From Meridianimarinicoccus zhengii (lineage in GTDB: Bacteria; Pseudomonadota; Alphaproteobacteria; Rhodobacterales; Rhodobacteraceae): DNA of 42,918 bases. The translations under genes and the position numbers were made by a program. The stretch spans positions 1-42,918 of the forward strand of contig NZ_QDFI01000035.1 of the NCBI RefSeq assembly GCF_003254465.1, given 5' to 3'. The notes under the pieces were generated by a model, which saw only the letters and a list, made by a program, of their open reading frames with translations, was not told the origin of the DNA and did no database searches. Every line of letters starts with the position of its first letter. Position 1 is the stretch's first letter. Of the stretch, positions 25,500-33,781 are shown piece after piece.

Positions 25500-28066
25500 C
25501 CCGCACAAGCCCGCCGCAAAACAGCTTCGCCGCGGGCGAGATATCGCCGCTGCTGCACCAGCGTTTCGATTACCAGCGCTTCATGACCGGGCTGCGGCTG
25601 TGCCGCGGCTTCGTGCCGTTGCGCCAGGGCGGTGTGACCCGCGCCCCCGGCACCGTCTATCGGGGCACCACCAAGGACAATCAGCCCGCGCGGCTGCTGG
25701 ATTTCGAGTTCGCCACGAACGACGCGGTGACGCTGGAATTCACGCCCGGCACCATGCGCGTCTGGCGGTATGGCACGCTGGTGATGGCCGGTGCGTCGCC
25801 GTTCGAGCTGGCGCACCCCTACGACGCCGCGTCGCTGTCGCAGCTTCAATGGGTGCAGTCGGCCGACGTGATCTACCTTGCGGACGGCGCCCGCCCGATC
25901 CAGCGACTGGCGCGGTTCGCGCTCGACAACTGGACGATCACGCCGCTCGATCCCGATACCGGACCGTTCCGGGTGGGCAATGGCAACGCCGGACTGACCG
26001 TGCAGGCCAGCGGTGAAACCGGGTCCGTGACGCTGACCGCCAGTGCGGCCCTGTTCGCGGCGAACCATGTCGGATCGCTCATGTCGCTGGAGCCCGTGTC
26101 CTGGTCGGACGTGCCCCTGTGGACCGGGAACACCGATGTCGGCGCGGGCGTGCGGATGCGGTCAGACGGGCGCGTGTACCAGGTCGCATCGGGCGACAAT
26201 ACCGGCGTGAACAGGCCGTTGCACACCGAAGGCACGGAGCGGGTGCAGTTCGGCACGCAGATGTCGTGGCTATTCATTGCCGATGTTCCACCCGCCTGGC
26301 AATCGGACGAGACCGTGACCGCAGGCCAGCAGGTCACAAGTAACGGCGCAATCTACGTGGCGCAGAACACCGGCGACACAGGCGACACTGCGCCCAATCA
26401 CGGAAGCGGCACCGCGACGCCGGGCACCAGCGAGGTAACCTGGCTGTACGTGCTCGGCATCCCGACCACGCCGTGGGGGCCAAACCAGACAGTCGCAGTC
26501 GACGATCGGCGGACCTATGACGGGCGCATCTACGAGGCCCGCACGGCAGGAAGCACGGGCGGCACACCGCCGACCCACACGACCGGGATCGCACTGGTCG
26601 AAACCGGCGCCGGCATCAGCTGGACTTATATCAGCGACGACACCGGCGTGGTGCGGATCACGTCCGTCTCCAGTGCCACCCAGGCCACCGCCACCGTGCT
26701 GCGCCGCCTGCCATCCGCCGTGGTCGCAGCACCCACACACCGCTGGGCCGAAGGGGCATGGTCCGCGCGCTACGGATGGCCGGCCGCGGTCGAGATTTTC
26801 CAGGAACGGCTGATCGCAGCCGCAACGCCCAGCGACCCGCGCACCCTGTGGTTTTCCACCGTGGGCGACTTCAACGACTTCACCCCCGGCATCGAGGCCG
26901 ACAGCAGCTTCGCCTACGGCATCAGCGGCGAGAATAGCGTCAACAAGGTGATCTGGCTGCGCCGTGGCCGGTCCGGCCTTCATATCGGTGCCCTGGGCGA
27001 GGAATATTCGTCGCGCACCACCGACGGCAACCAGGTGCTGGGCCCGGCCACCACGTATTTCGGGTATGACAGCGCGATCGGATCGGCGCAGGCCCGGCCG
27101 CTGGCGCCGCGCGGCGATCCGATGTTCATCGCGAAGGACCGCACCCGGATCTTCGAGATCGTCTATTCGCTGCAATCCGACCGCAACCGCGCGCTCGAGC
27201 TGTCCCTGCCCGCCCAGCACATCGGCACGGCCGGTTTCGCGGAAATGGTCTACCAGTCCGCGCCGCAACGGCTGACGTGGATCCGGCGCGACACCGGGGA
27301 CCTCGCCGTGATGCTGTACGATCCCGACGAGGACGTGCTGGGCTGGGCCACGGTCCCGCTGGCTGGCGGCGTGGTGGAGGCGATGGCGGTCAGCCCCAAC
27401 GCCACCGGTACCGCCGATATCCTCACGCTGGTGGTGCGCCGCACGGTGAACGGCGCGACCGTGCGCATGGTCGAGGAACAGTCGGTGACATACGGCACGC
27501 TGACCGGCGCGCAGGCGATCAGTGAAGCCAACCACTTCTTCGCCGCCACGATCTACACTGGTGCTGCCACCGACACGTTCTCGGTCCCGCAGCTGGTGGG
27601 CGAGGACGTGTTCGCATGGACCGACGCGGGCGCGTTCGGGCCGATCACCGTCCCGCCAAGCGGCACGATCACGATCGACGCGCAGGCCACGCGCGCGACC
27701 GTCGGGCTGTTCGACGCCACCCACCAGTTCGAGACCCTGCCCATCCAGGCCGAGGCGCGCGACGGCAACACCATGGCCCGCGCCAAGCGGCTTCACAGCG
27801 GATGCGGCATTGCCGTGCACCGCACCGCGGCCGGGCTGGTGCGCACGATCGAGCGCGAGCTGGGCCAGCCCGCCCGCGTCAGTGCCCCGCAGGAAATCCT
27901 GTTGCGCGCCATCGCGGCCGACCTGGTCGATGCCTTCAGCGGCGTGCGCCAGATGCCCATGGCCAGCGGACAGGCCCCGGATGTCAGCCTGCGGTTCGAG
28001 CCCGTGGGCGGCGCCCCCCTGACCGTGCTGGCCGTCACCCCCAGTATCGAGGAGCACGGCGTCTGA
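25496..28066 (+). CDS. tail tubular protein B (gp12-like nozzle) with three inserted repeat domains
   Basis: An 856-residue nozzle protein from GTG 25496. The start PPQNSFAAGEISPLLHQRFD with RQGGVTRAPGTVY and the later blocks LWFSTVGDFNDFTPGIEADS, WLRRGRSGLHIGALGEEYSS and PDEDVLGWATVPLAGGVVEA are typical of gp12-like proteins in temperate alphaproteobacterial phages. Between about residues 203 and 380 three similar 60-residue units follow each other, each with W, a G-x-x-Y/I-Y motif (GRVYQVASGDNTG, GAIYVAQNTGDTG, GRIYEARTAGSTG) and a closing W-x-(F/Y)-I/V. They resemble carbohydrate-binding modules of the CBM5/12 kind. Six nozzle copies would carry eighteen such units. Confidence 0.85.
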   Translation: MTRTSPPQNSFAAGEISPLLHQRFDYQRFMTGLRLCRGFVPLRQGGVTRAPGTVYRGTTKDNQPARLLDFEFATNDAVTLEFTPGTMRVWRYGTLVMAGASPFELAHPYDAASLSQLQWVQSADVIYLADGARPIQRLARFALDNWTITPLDPDTGPFRVGNGNAGLTVQASGETGSVTLTASAALFAANHVGSLMSLEPVSWSDVPLWTGNTDVGAGVRMRSDGRVYQVASGDNTGVNRPLHTEGTERVQFGTQMSWLFIADVPPAWQSDETVTAGQQVTSNGAIYVAQNTGDTGDTAPNHGSGTATPGTSEVTWLYVLGIPTTPWGPNQTVAVDDRRTYDGRIYEARTAGSTGGTPPTHTTGIALVETGAGISWTYISDDTGVVRITSVSSATQATATVLRRLPSAVVAAPTHRWAEGAWSARYGWPAAVEIFQERLIAAATPSDPRTLWFSTVGDFNDFTPGIEADSSFAYGISGENSVNKVIWLRRGRSGLHIGALGEEYSSRTTDGNQVLGPATTYFGYDSAIGSAQARPLAPRGDPMFIAKDRTRIFEIVYSLQSDRNRALELSLPAQHIGTAGFAEMVYQSAPQRLTWIRRDTGDLAVMLYDPDEDVLGWATVPLAGGVVEAMAVSPNATGTADILTLVVRRTVNGATVRMVEEQSVTYGTLTGAQAISEANHFFAATIYTGAATDTFSVPQLVGEDVFAWTDAGAFGPITVPPSGTITIDAQATRATVGLFDATHQFETLPIQAEARDGNTMARAKRLHSGCGIAVHRTAAGLVRTIERELGQPARVSAPQEILLRAIAADLVDAFSGVRQMPMASGQAPDVSLRFEPVGGAPLTVLAVTPSIEEHGV

Positions 28067-28689
28067 TGTGTGATTTCGGAGCCTCCGCCCTGGCCGCAGC
28101 CGGTGCAGGCAGCGCTGCCGCCACGGCCGCCGGGGCCACCGCAGCGGCCACCGCCGCCGCAGGTGGCATCGGATCGGTCGGCGCGGCCACCCTGAATGCC
28201 GCGCTGGCATCGGGTGCCGCATCGTCCGGTCTGGGCCTGACACTGGGATTGGCATTGCAGATCGCCGGGCTGGCGGCATCCGTGGGCGGGGCACTGTCGC
28301 AGGGCAACATGACCGCCGACGCCGAGCGCATGCAGGCCGAGGCCTTGCAGGAGCGCGCGGGAGTCGAACGCGCGCTGACGGGCGTGCAGGACGCACGGTC
28401 CCGCGCCGCCTTCCGATCGGAAATCCGCCGCCAGACGGCCGAGTTGGCTGCGCGGGGCATCGACCTGTCCAGCCCCACCGCCATTGCGCTGGGGGAAAAC
28501 GCCGCCCGCGAGATGACTTTCGAAAGCCAGGCAATCCGCTCGGGCGGCGCCGCGACCCAAGCCGAGTTGAGCGCATCGGCGCGCAGCGTGCGCGCGCGGG
28601 GCCGGCAGGCCATCCTGACAGGCCGCACGAATGCCGCCGGCAGCGTGCTGTCCGCGGCGCCGCAAATCTGGCCGGAGCTGCTGCAATGA
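28066..28689 (+). CDS. internal virion protein, T7 gp14-like
   Basis: A 207-residue protein from ATG 28066, overlapping the nozzle stop. The N-terminus is very rich in Ala and Gly and hydrophobic (MCDFGASALAAAGAGSAAAT, LGLTLGLALQIAGLAASVGG), able to enter membranes. A long charged helix follows (DAERMQAEALQERAGVERAL, SRAAFRSEIRRQTAELAARG). T7 gp14 is the smallest ejected core protein and forms the outer-membrane part of the DNA channel; the MC-start and helix layout fit. It is the first of three ejection-protein genes in the standard order. Confidence 0.75.
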   Translation: MCDFGASALAAAGAGSAAATAAGATAAATAAAGGIGSVGAATLNAALASGAASSGLGLTLGLALQIAGLAASVGGALSQGNMTADAERMQAEALQERAGVERALTGVQDARSRAAFRSEIRRQTAELAARGIDLSSPTAIALGENAAREMTFESQAIRSGGAATQAELSASARSVRARGRQAILTGRTNAAGSVLSAAPQIWPELLQ

Positions 28690-30788
28690 CCTTGACCCTG
28701 CCCCGCGCCGGGATGACCGGCGGACGATCCGCCGACATCCGCATCGAGGCCCCGAAGACCGGCGCCGCGATCCAGCAGCTGGGCCAGGTGGTGCAGCAGG
28801 TTGGCAACGAGGTCGAACGCCGCCGCCTCGACAGTGCCGCGTCGCGGCTCGATGTCGACATGACCCGCGACATCAACGCGTTGCGGCTCGAGTTCGAGGA
28901 ATACGGCGATCCCGACCGGATCGATGCGGAATGGGCCCCGCGCGTGCAGGCGCTGAAACAGCAGTACCTGACCGGCCAGACCGACACGGGCCGCCCGCGC
29001 GTCGATCCCAAGCTGGCGGAACGGTTCAGCACCCAGTTCGACGCGTTGACCGACCGCCATGCTTTCGCGCTGGGTCAGAAGGCGCTGGCCATCCAGCAGT
29101 CGCAGCAAGTCGCCAACTTCATCGAGCAGCGGCACCTGACCGTGTCGCAAGGGGCCATGATGGACCCCGACACGCGCAACACGATGTACGCGTCGCTGGA
29201 CGCGAAGATCGACGAACAGGTCGCTGCCGGGATCACATCGCCCGCCGCCGCCGCCGAGGAAAAGCTGGCCTTCCGGGCCGAGACCGAGCGCGCCGCCGCG
29301 CGGTTGTTGATCGACAGCGACCCGCAATTGTTTCGCGATCTGTACGATGACGGGGAGTTCAACAACATCCCGGCGGAGCAGCGCGCCAGCCTGTACGCGA
29401 CCGCAGGGTCCAAGATCGCCGCCGACGCCGCCCGCGCGCAGGCAGAGGCCGACCGGCTGGCCAAGGAACGACAGGTGGAAATCGGCAACGAGCTGACCGA
29501 GGCCACCAGGATCGCGGGCCAAGGGCGCGTCTATGCCAACGAAGCCGCGATGCTGACCGACGACGCGTTCATGGCGCACCCGGCGGCGGAAGGCTGGGCG
29601 CAACAGGTCCTGCTGCGCGACACGATGCCGGATTTCGCGCGGCTGACCCCGACCGAACAGGCCGAACGCATCGCGGCAGAGGCGGCGCGCCCGGTGCCGA
29701 ATGCCGAGCAGCTCAAGATCCTTGATGCCATGCGGGCGGCGCATGACATGGCGAAATCCGGATGGAACACCGATCCGATCCAGCACGCGCAGGACATCGG
29801 GCTGGGCCAGCCGCCCGCCCTGCCCGACCCGATGACCGCAGCACCGGATGATCTGATCATGTCACTCGATCAACGGAACCGATGGGCGGCTTCGCTGGTC
29901 GAGGCGGGATATCTCGACGAGCCGGTGCTGTTCACAAAGGAAGAGCGCGCGGCCTACACCAAGGCCGCAGACCCGTCGCAGACGCCCGAGGTGCGCGCGC
30001 GGCTGGCGGCGAGCTTTGCGGCGGCAACGGGCGAGAGCGCGCTGGAGCTGGCCGAGGAAATCGGCGGCGATCCGCTGTTCGCCTATGTCGGCGGGCTGAT
30101 GGCGTTCACCGGCAACGAGGACCTCGCGCGCCAGATTTTCGAAGGCCAGCGCGCCATGGACAACGAAGATGTTCCCCTGCCACCCCGGTCGCAACGCCGC
30201 CAGGAATTCTTCGTCGAGTTGTCCGGGCTGTTCGATCCCGAATTCGAAGCGGGCCAGCTTGACCAGGTCATCACCGCCGCCGACGCGCTTTACACTTTTC
30301 GCGCGCGCGGGAAGGACGAACGATCCGACGGCAAGCTGAGCCCAACCCTGTACCTGCAGGCGGTGCACAACGTGCTGGGTGGCACCGGAAACTACGGGAA
30401 CAACAATGCCGTCGGCGGCATCATGAAATTCCGCGATCTGCCGACCTTCGTGCCGCCGGACATCCGGCACAAGGACATCACACAGGCCAGCGGCAGGATT
30501 TCCCGGATGTTGAGACTGTCCGATGAGTACGGACGCGCCAACCTCGACAGCCTTTTTGAGCGTATCAGCTTCAGCGGCAACACCCCGAGTTTCGGCGGCG
30601 AGCCCATGAACCTGCAGACGTGGTATGCAACCAAGCTCGTGTCGCTGGGCGGCGATCGGTATATGTTCCATTACGATCACCCCAAGGACGGACCATTGAC
30701 CGCAGAGGGGGCCGACGGCGCCGATTATGTCCTCGATCTGCGCAAGCTGCTGCAGGAATTCGCAGCAACGCCGGAGCCGGATCGGTGA
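28686..30788 (+). CDS. internal virion protein, gp15-like
   Basis: A 700-residue, mostly helical protein from ATG 28686. It has no catalytic motif. Helical repeats cover residues 30-270 (IQQLGQVVQQVGNEVERRRL; ASRLDVDMTRDINALRLEFE) and a middle TPR-like region follows. Near the C-terminus the segment PTLYLQAVHNVLGGTGNYGN, IRHKDITQASGRISRMLRLS and SLGGDRYMFHYDHPKDGPLT contains the Gly/Asn-rich block seen in gp15-like core proteins. In T7 gp15 joins gp16 in the periplasmic channel that pulls DNA in. Position between the gp14-like and the large core protein supports the name. Confidence 0.7.
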   Translation: MTLTLPRAGMTGGRSADIRIEAPKTGAAIQQLGQVVQQVGNEVERRRLDSAASRLDVDMTRDINALRLEFEEYGDPDRIDAEWAPRVQALKQQYLTGQTDTGRPRVDPKLAERFSTQFDALTDRHAFALGQKALAIQQSQQVANFIEQRHLTVSQGAMMDPDTRNTMYASLDAKIDEQVAAGITSPAAAAEEKLAFRAETERAAARLLIDSDPQLFRDLYDDGEFNNIPAEQRASLYATAGSKIAADAARAQAEADRLAKERQVEIGNELTEATRIAGQGRVYANEAAMLTDDAFMAHPAAEGWAQQVLLRDTMPDFARLTPTEQAERIAAEAARPVPNAEQLKILDAMRAAHDMAKSGWNTDPIQHAQDIGLGQPPALPDPMTAAPDDLIMSLDQRNRWAASLVEAGYLDEPVLFTKEERAAYTKAADPSQTPEVRARLAASFAAATGESALELAEEIGGDPLFAYVGGLMAFTGNEDLARQIFEGQRAMDNEDVPLPPRSQRRQEFFVELSGLFDPEFEAGQLDQVITAADALYTFRARGKDERSDGKLSPTLYLQAVHNVLGGTGNYGNNNAVGGIMKFRDLPTFVPPDIRHKDITQASGRISRMLRLSDEYGRANLDSLFERISFSGNTPSFGGEPMNLQTWYATKLVSLGGDRYMFHYDHPKDGPLTAEGADGADYVLDLRKLLQEFAATPEPDR

Positions 30789-33781
30789 CGTGGTTCCTAA
30801 AATCCGCCAAGCGCGAGGAGCGCGCGCCGGAGGCATTGAACCGGCTGGTGCCGACGCGCATCGAACAGTTCGTCGCCGCCGCCGGAAAGACGCAATTCGC
30901 CGACAACGCCTATGGCGCGCGGGGTCGCATCGATCGTCGGATCATCGACGACATCGTGCAGGCGGCAGGCGGGATCGAGGCGTTCAAGCCCGCCGATTTC
31001 GATACAGCGCAGCGCGACCTTGGCCGTGGGCGTCAGTCCTGGCAGCAGGCGTTCGATACGATGAAGGTCGATGCCAAGCTCGACCTGATCTTCGAACAGG
31101 CGGAAAGCATTGCCGCCGCCGATCCCGAGCGGTGGGGACGTCTGCCGGTGGACCGCGACCAGTTCGAGGCCACCGCGCGCGACATCGGCAACGCACGTTA
31201 CCAGGAATACCAGGACGTGCTGAACGCGGGCAGCAGCCCCGTCGCGCAGGTTGCGGGCACCATCGCCGGGGCGTTCACCGACCCGGTGAACATCGCGCTG
31301 ATGCCGCTGGGCGGCAGCCCCGCCCGCCTGGGGCAGTTCGTGCTGCGCGAGGCGCTGATCGGCGGGGTCGCAGAGGCAGCGATCGCCCCGCGCGCGCAGG
31401 CGCAGGCGGAGGCATTCGACCTGCCCGACGTGGACATCGCCGAACGTGTCGCGGTGGGCGTGGCAGGCGGTGCCGCCATCGGCGCAATCATCGGCGGGGG
31501 CGTGCGCGCCGTCGATTACCTGCGCACCCGCAGACAAGCCGAAGCCGCCGCGCGCCCGGCCAACACGCCCGGCACCGACCACGCCGCCGCCATCAACCGC
31601 GAGGAAACACGGCTGCGCGAAGGCGACGAGCCGACGCTGGACGCCGCGCCGACGCGCCCGGACCCGACCCTGCCCGCGCTGGAGGACCCGGTGGTCGCCA
31701 ACGCGCTGGACCTGATCGGCGGACTTGAAGCGCCGCAGGGCTTCGACCAGCCCTCCGGCTTTACCCGCATCGCCCCGCCGCGCCCGCTGACGCAGATGAC
31801 CGTCAACGACGTGCTGGAATGGCAGGCCGCGAATGCGGCAGCGGGGGCCGAAAGCACCGCCGCCGGACGGTTCCAGATCATCCGCAAGACGCTGCAAGGC
31901 CTGCGCGACGAGATGGGCCTGACCGGCGGCGAGGTGTTCGACGAGGCCATGCAGCGGCGCATGGCCGTCACGCTGATGCAGCGGCGCGGGCTGGACGACT
32001 GGCGCGCGGGAAAGATCACCGACACGCAGTTCGCCAACCGGCTGGCGCAGGAATGGGCGGCGCTGCCCATGGTGGACGGTCCGCGCGCCGGGCGCAGCTA
32101 TTATTCCGACGGGCTGAACGCCAGCCTGACATCGCCCGACGCGGTGCTGTCGGTGCTGCGTGGCGGTGCGCCGCCCGCGCGCAGTGGCGGCGGGGCCGCG
32201 CCGGACAGCTTTCCCGCCGCCGGCGGGCGGGCCATCACGCGCTACAACGAAGTGGTCAGCCCGACCGGCATGCGCGCGCAGGTCCGCTACGAGGTGCTGG
32301 ACATCGACGACCTGAACTTCGCATCGGGTGACCTGCAGCCGCGCGACCGTGCCGGGCGGCTGTCCAGCGACGAACAGATCGCCGAAATCGCGGCAGGCCT
32401 CGATCCGGCGCGGCTGATGCCATCGCCCGAAGCCGACCGGGGCGCGCCCATCATCGGACCCGACCGCATGATCGAAAGCGGCAATGGCCGCGTCGCCGCC
32501 ATCGCGCGTGCCGCCGACCTGCACCCGGAGCGCTATGACGCCTATGTCAACGCGATCCGCGAGGGCGGGTTCATCATCCCAGAGGGCGTGCGCAGGCCGG
32601 TGCTGGCCGCCGTGCGCGAAACCGAGTTCGACGCGCCGCAGCGCCGGGACTGGGTGACCGGCAACAATGACCGCGCGACCATGTCGATGGGCACCGCCGA
32701 ACAGGCAGCGCGCGATCGGGATTTCCTGTCGCAGTCCGCCTTCGACGCGTATCGGCCCGGCGAAGCGATGGAAGCGCCCGCCAACGACGAATTCCGCCGC
32801 CGCGTGCTGCAGGCCATGCCGCAGGCCGAACGCAGCGGCATGAGCACCCGCGAGGGTGCCATGACCAACGCCGGGTTCGACCGCATCCGGCGGGCGCTCT
32901 TCGCGCGCGCCTTCGACGCGATGGACCTGCTGGAGCGGTTGACCGAAACCGGCGACCGCCGCCTGCGCGGCCTGCTGAACATGCTGCAGGACCTGGCCCC
33001 CGACTGGGCCGCGTTCCGCGCGGGCATCGACGCGGGACTGATCCAGAGCGAGTTCGACATCACCGACCAGCTGGTCGACGTGGTGCGCACCATCGCCCGC
33101 GCCCGCACCGAAGCGCGCGACGGGCAAGGCGTGGTGGCGGCGATCCGCGACCGGATGGCAAACGGCGACATGTTCAAGGGCGGGTCGGACGATCTGAACG
33201 GCCAGATCCTTGCCGCCTTCTATCGCGGCGACGTGGCCCGCCCGGCCGAGGCGACCGAAGCCATCCTGCGCCGCTACATCGCCGAAGCGCAGATCGCGGG
33301 CCGCGCCGATATCGGCGACCTGCTGGGATCACCGTCGCCGGTGGACACGCTGGCCCGCGCCATCGACCTGCACGAGGCGCGCGCGCCAATGACGCCCGCA
33401 GCGGCCACTACGGTCACCATCCCGGACATCCGGGCAGTGGACCCCGCCCGCACGGCAGACGGCGCTGCAAGCCCGCTTCTGACGCGCGTGGCGGATCAGC
33501 GCGAAGCGGAGTTGCGCGGCAGGATCACGCCGGACGCCGCCTCTCGGCAGGGGCGTGGATCGGACGCGATGCCAGAGCGCCAAACGGTCGATGCTCAGGA
33601 GGCGTCCGCCGTGCAGGCCGCCCGCGCCGAATTCCGGGGCCTCGACGATCTGACGCTGGAATGGGGCGCGCCGGGGTCAGGTGTCGAAATGAGCGTGGCT
33701 GACGTGCTCGACGATCTCGCGCGCGACGCGGACATGGCGGACATCGTGAAGATCTGCACGACATCGGGAGGACGGGCATGA
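30785..33781 (+). CDS. large ejected virion protein with lysozyme-like and ddrB/ParB-like domains
   Basis: A 998-residue protein from GTG 30785 (GTGA overlap). Residues 1-150 are helical, followed by a hydrophobic region (QVAGTIAGAFTDPVNIALMP; VGVAGGAAIGAIIGGGVRAV). A lysozyme-like domain lies at about 335-460 with Glu356 in GAESTAAGRFQIIRKTL and the blocks FDEAMQRRMAVTLMQRRG and RLAQEWAALPMVDGPRAGRS, like COG4678-type muramidases. About residues 500-660 match a ddrB/ParB-type domain (YEVLDIDDLNFASGDLQPRD; PIIGPDRMIESGNGRVAAIA), known from polyvalent proteins of phages and conjugative elements. It likely opens peptidoglycan and enters the cell with the DNA, as gp16 does. Confidence 0.75.
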   Translation: MTWFLKSAKREERAPEALNRLVPTRIEQFVAAAGKTQFADNAYGARGRIDRRIIDDIVQAAGGIEAFKPADFDTAQRDLGRGRQSWQQAFDTMKVDAKLDLIFEQAESIAAADPERWGRLPVDRDQFEATARDIGNARYQEYQDVLNAGSSPVAQVAGTIAGAFTDPVNIALMPLGGSPARLGQFVLREALIGGVAEAAIAPRAQAQAEAFDLPDVDIAERVAVGVAGGAAIGAIIGGGVRAVDYLRTRRQAEAAARPANTPGTDHAAAINREETRLREGDEPTLDAAPTRPDPTLPALEDPVVANALDLIGGLEAPQGFDQPSGFTRIAPPRPLTQMTVNDVLEWQAANAAAGAESTAAGRFQIIRKTLQGLRDEMGLTGGEVFDEAMQRRMAVTLMQRRGLDDWRAGKITDTQFANRLAQEWAALPMVDGPRAGRSYYSDGLNASLTSPDAVLSVLRGGAPPARSGGGAAPDSFPAAGGRAITRYNEVVSPTGMRAQVRYEVLDIDDLNFASGDLQPRDRAGRLSSDEQIAEIAAGLDPARLMPSPEADRGAPIIGPDRMIESGNGRVAAIARAADLHPERYDAYVNAIREGGFIIPEGVRRPVLAAVRETEFDAPQRRDWVTGNNDRATMSMGTAEQAARDRDFLSQSAFDAYRPGEAMEAPANDEFRRRVLQAMPQAERSGMSTREGAMTNAGFDRIRRALFARAFDAMDLLERLTETGDRRLRGLLNMLQDLAPDWAAFRAGIDAGLIQSEFDITDQLVDVVRTIARARTEARDGQGVVAAIRDRMANGDMFKGGSDDLNGQILAAFYRGDVARPAEATEAILRRYIAEAQIAGRADIGDLLGSPSPVDTLARAIDLHEARAPMTPAAATTVTIPDIRAVDPARTADGAASPLLTRVADQREAELRGRITPDAASRQGRGSDAMPERQTVDAQEASAVQAARAEFRGLDDLTLEWGAPGSGVEMSVADVLDDLARDADMADIVKICTTSGGRA

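Noticed and set aside
26270-29032. Long antisense open frame (920 codons) under the nozzle gene
   Set aside because: Opposite strand of well-supported tail genes; Arg/Gly/Pro-rich, with no ribosome site, and explained by high GC content lowering stop frequency.
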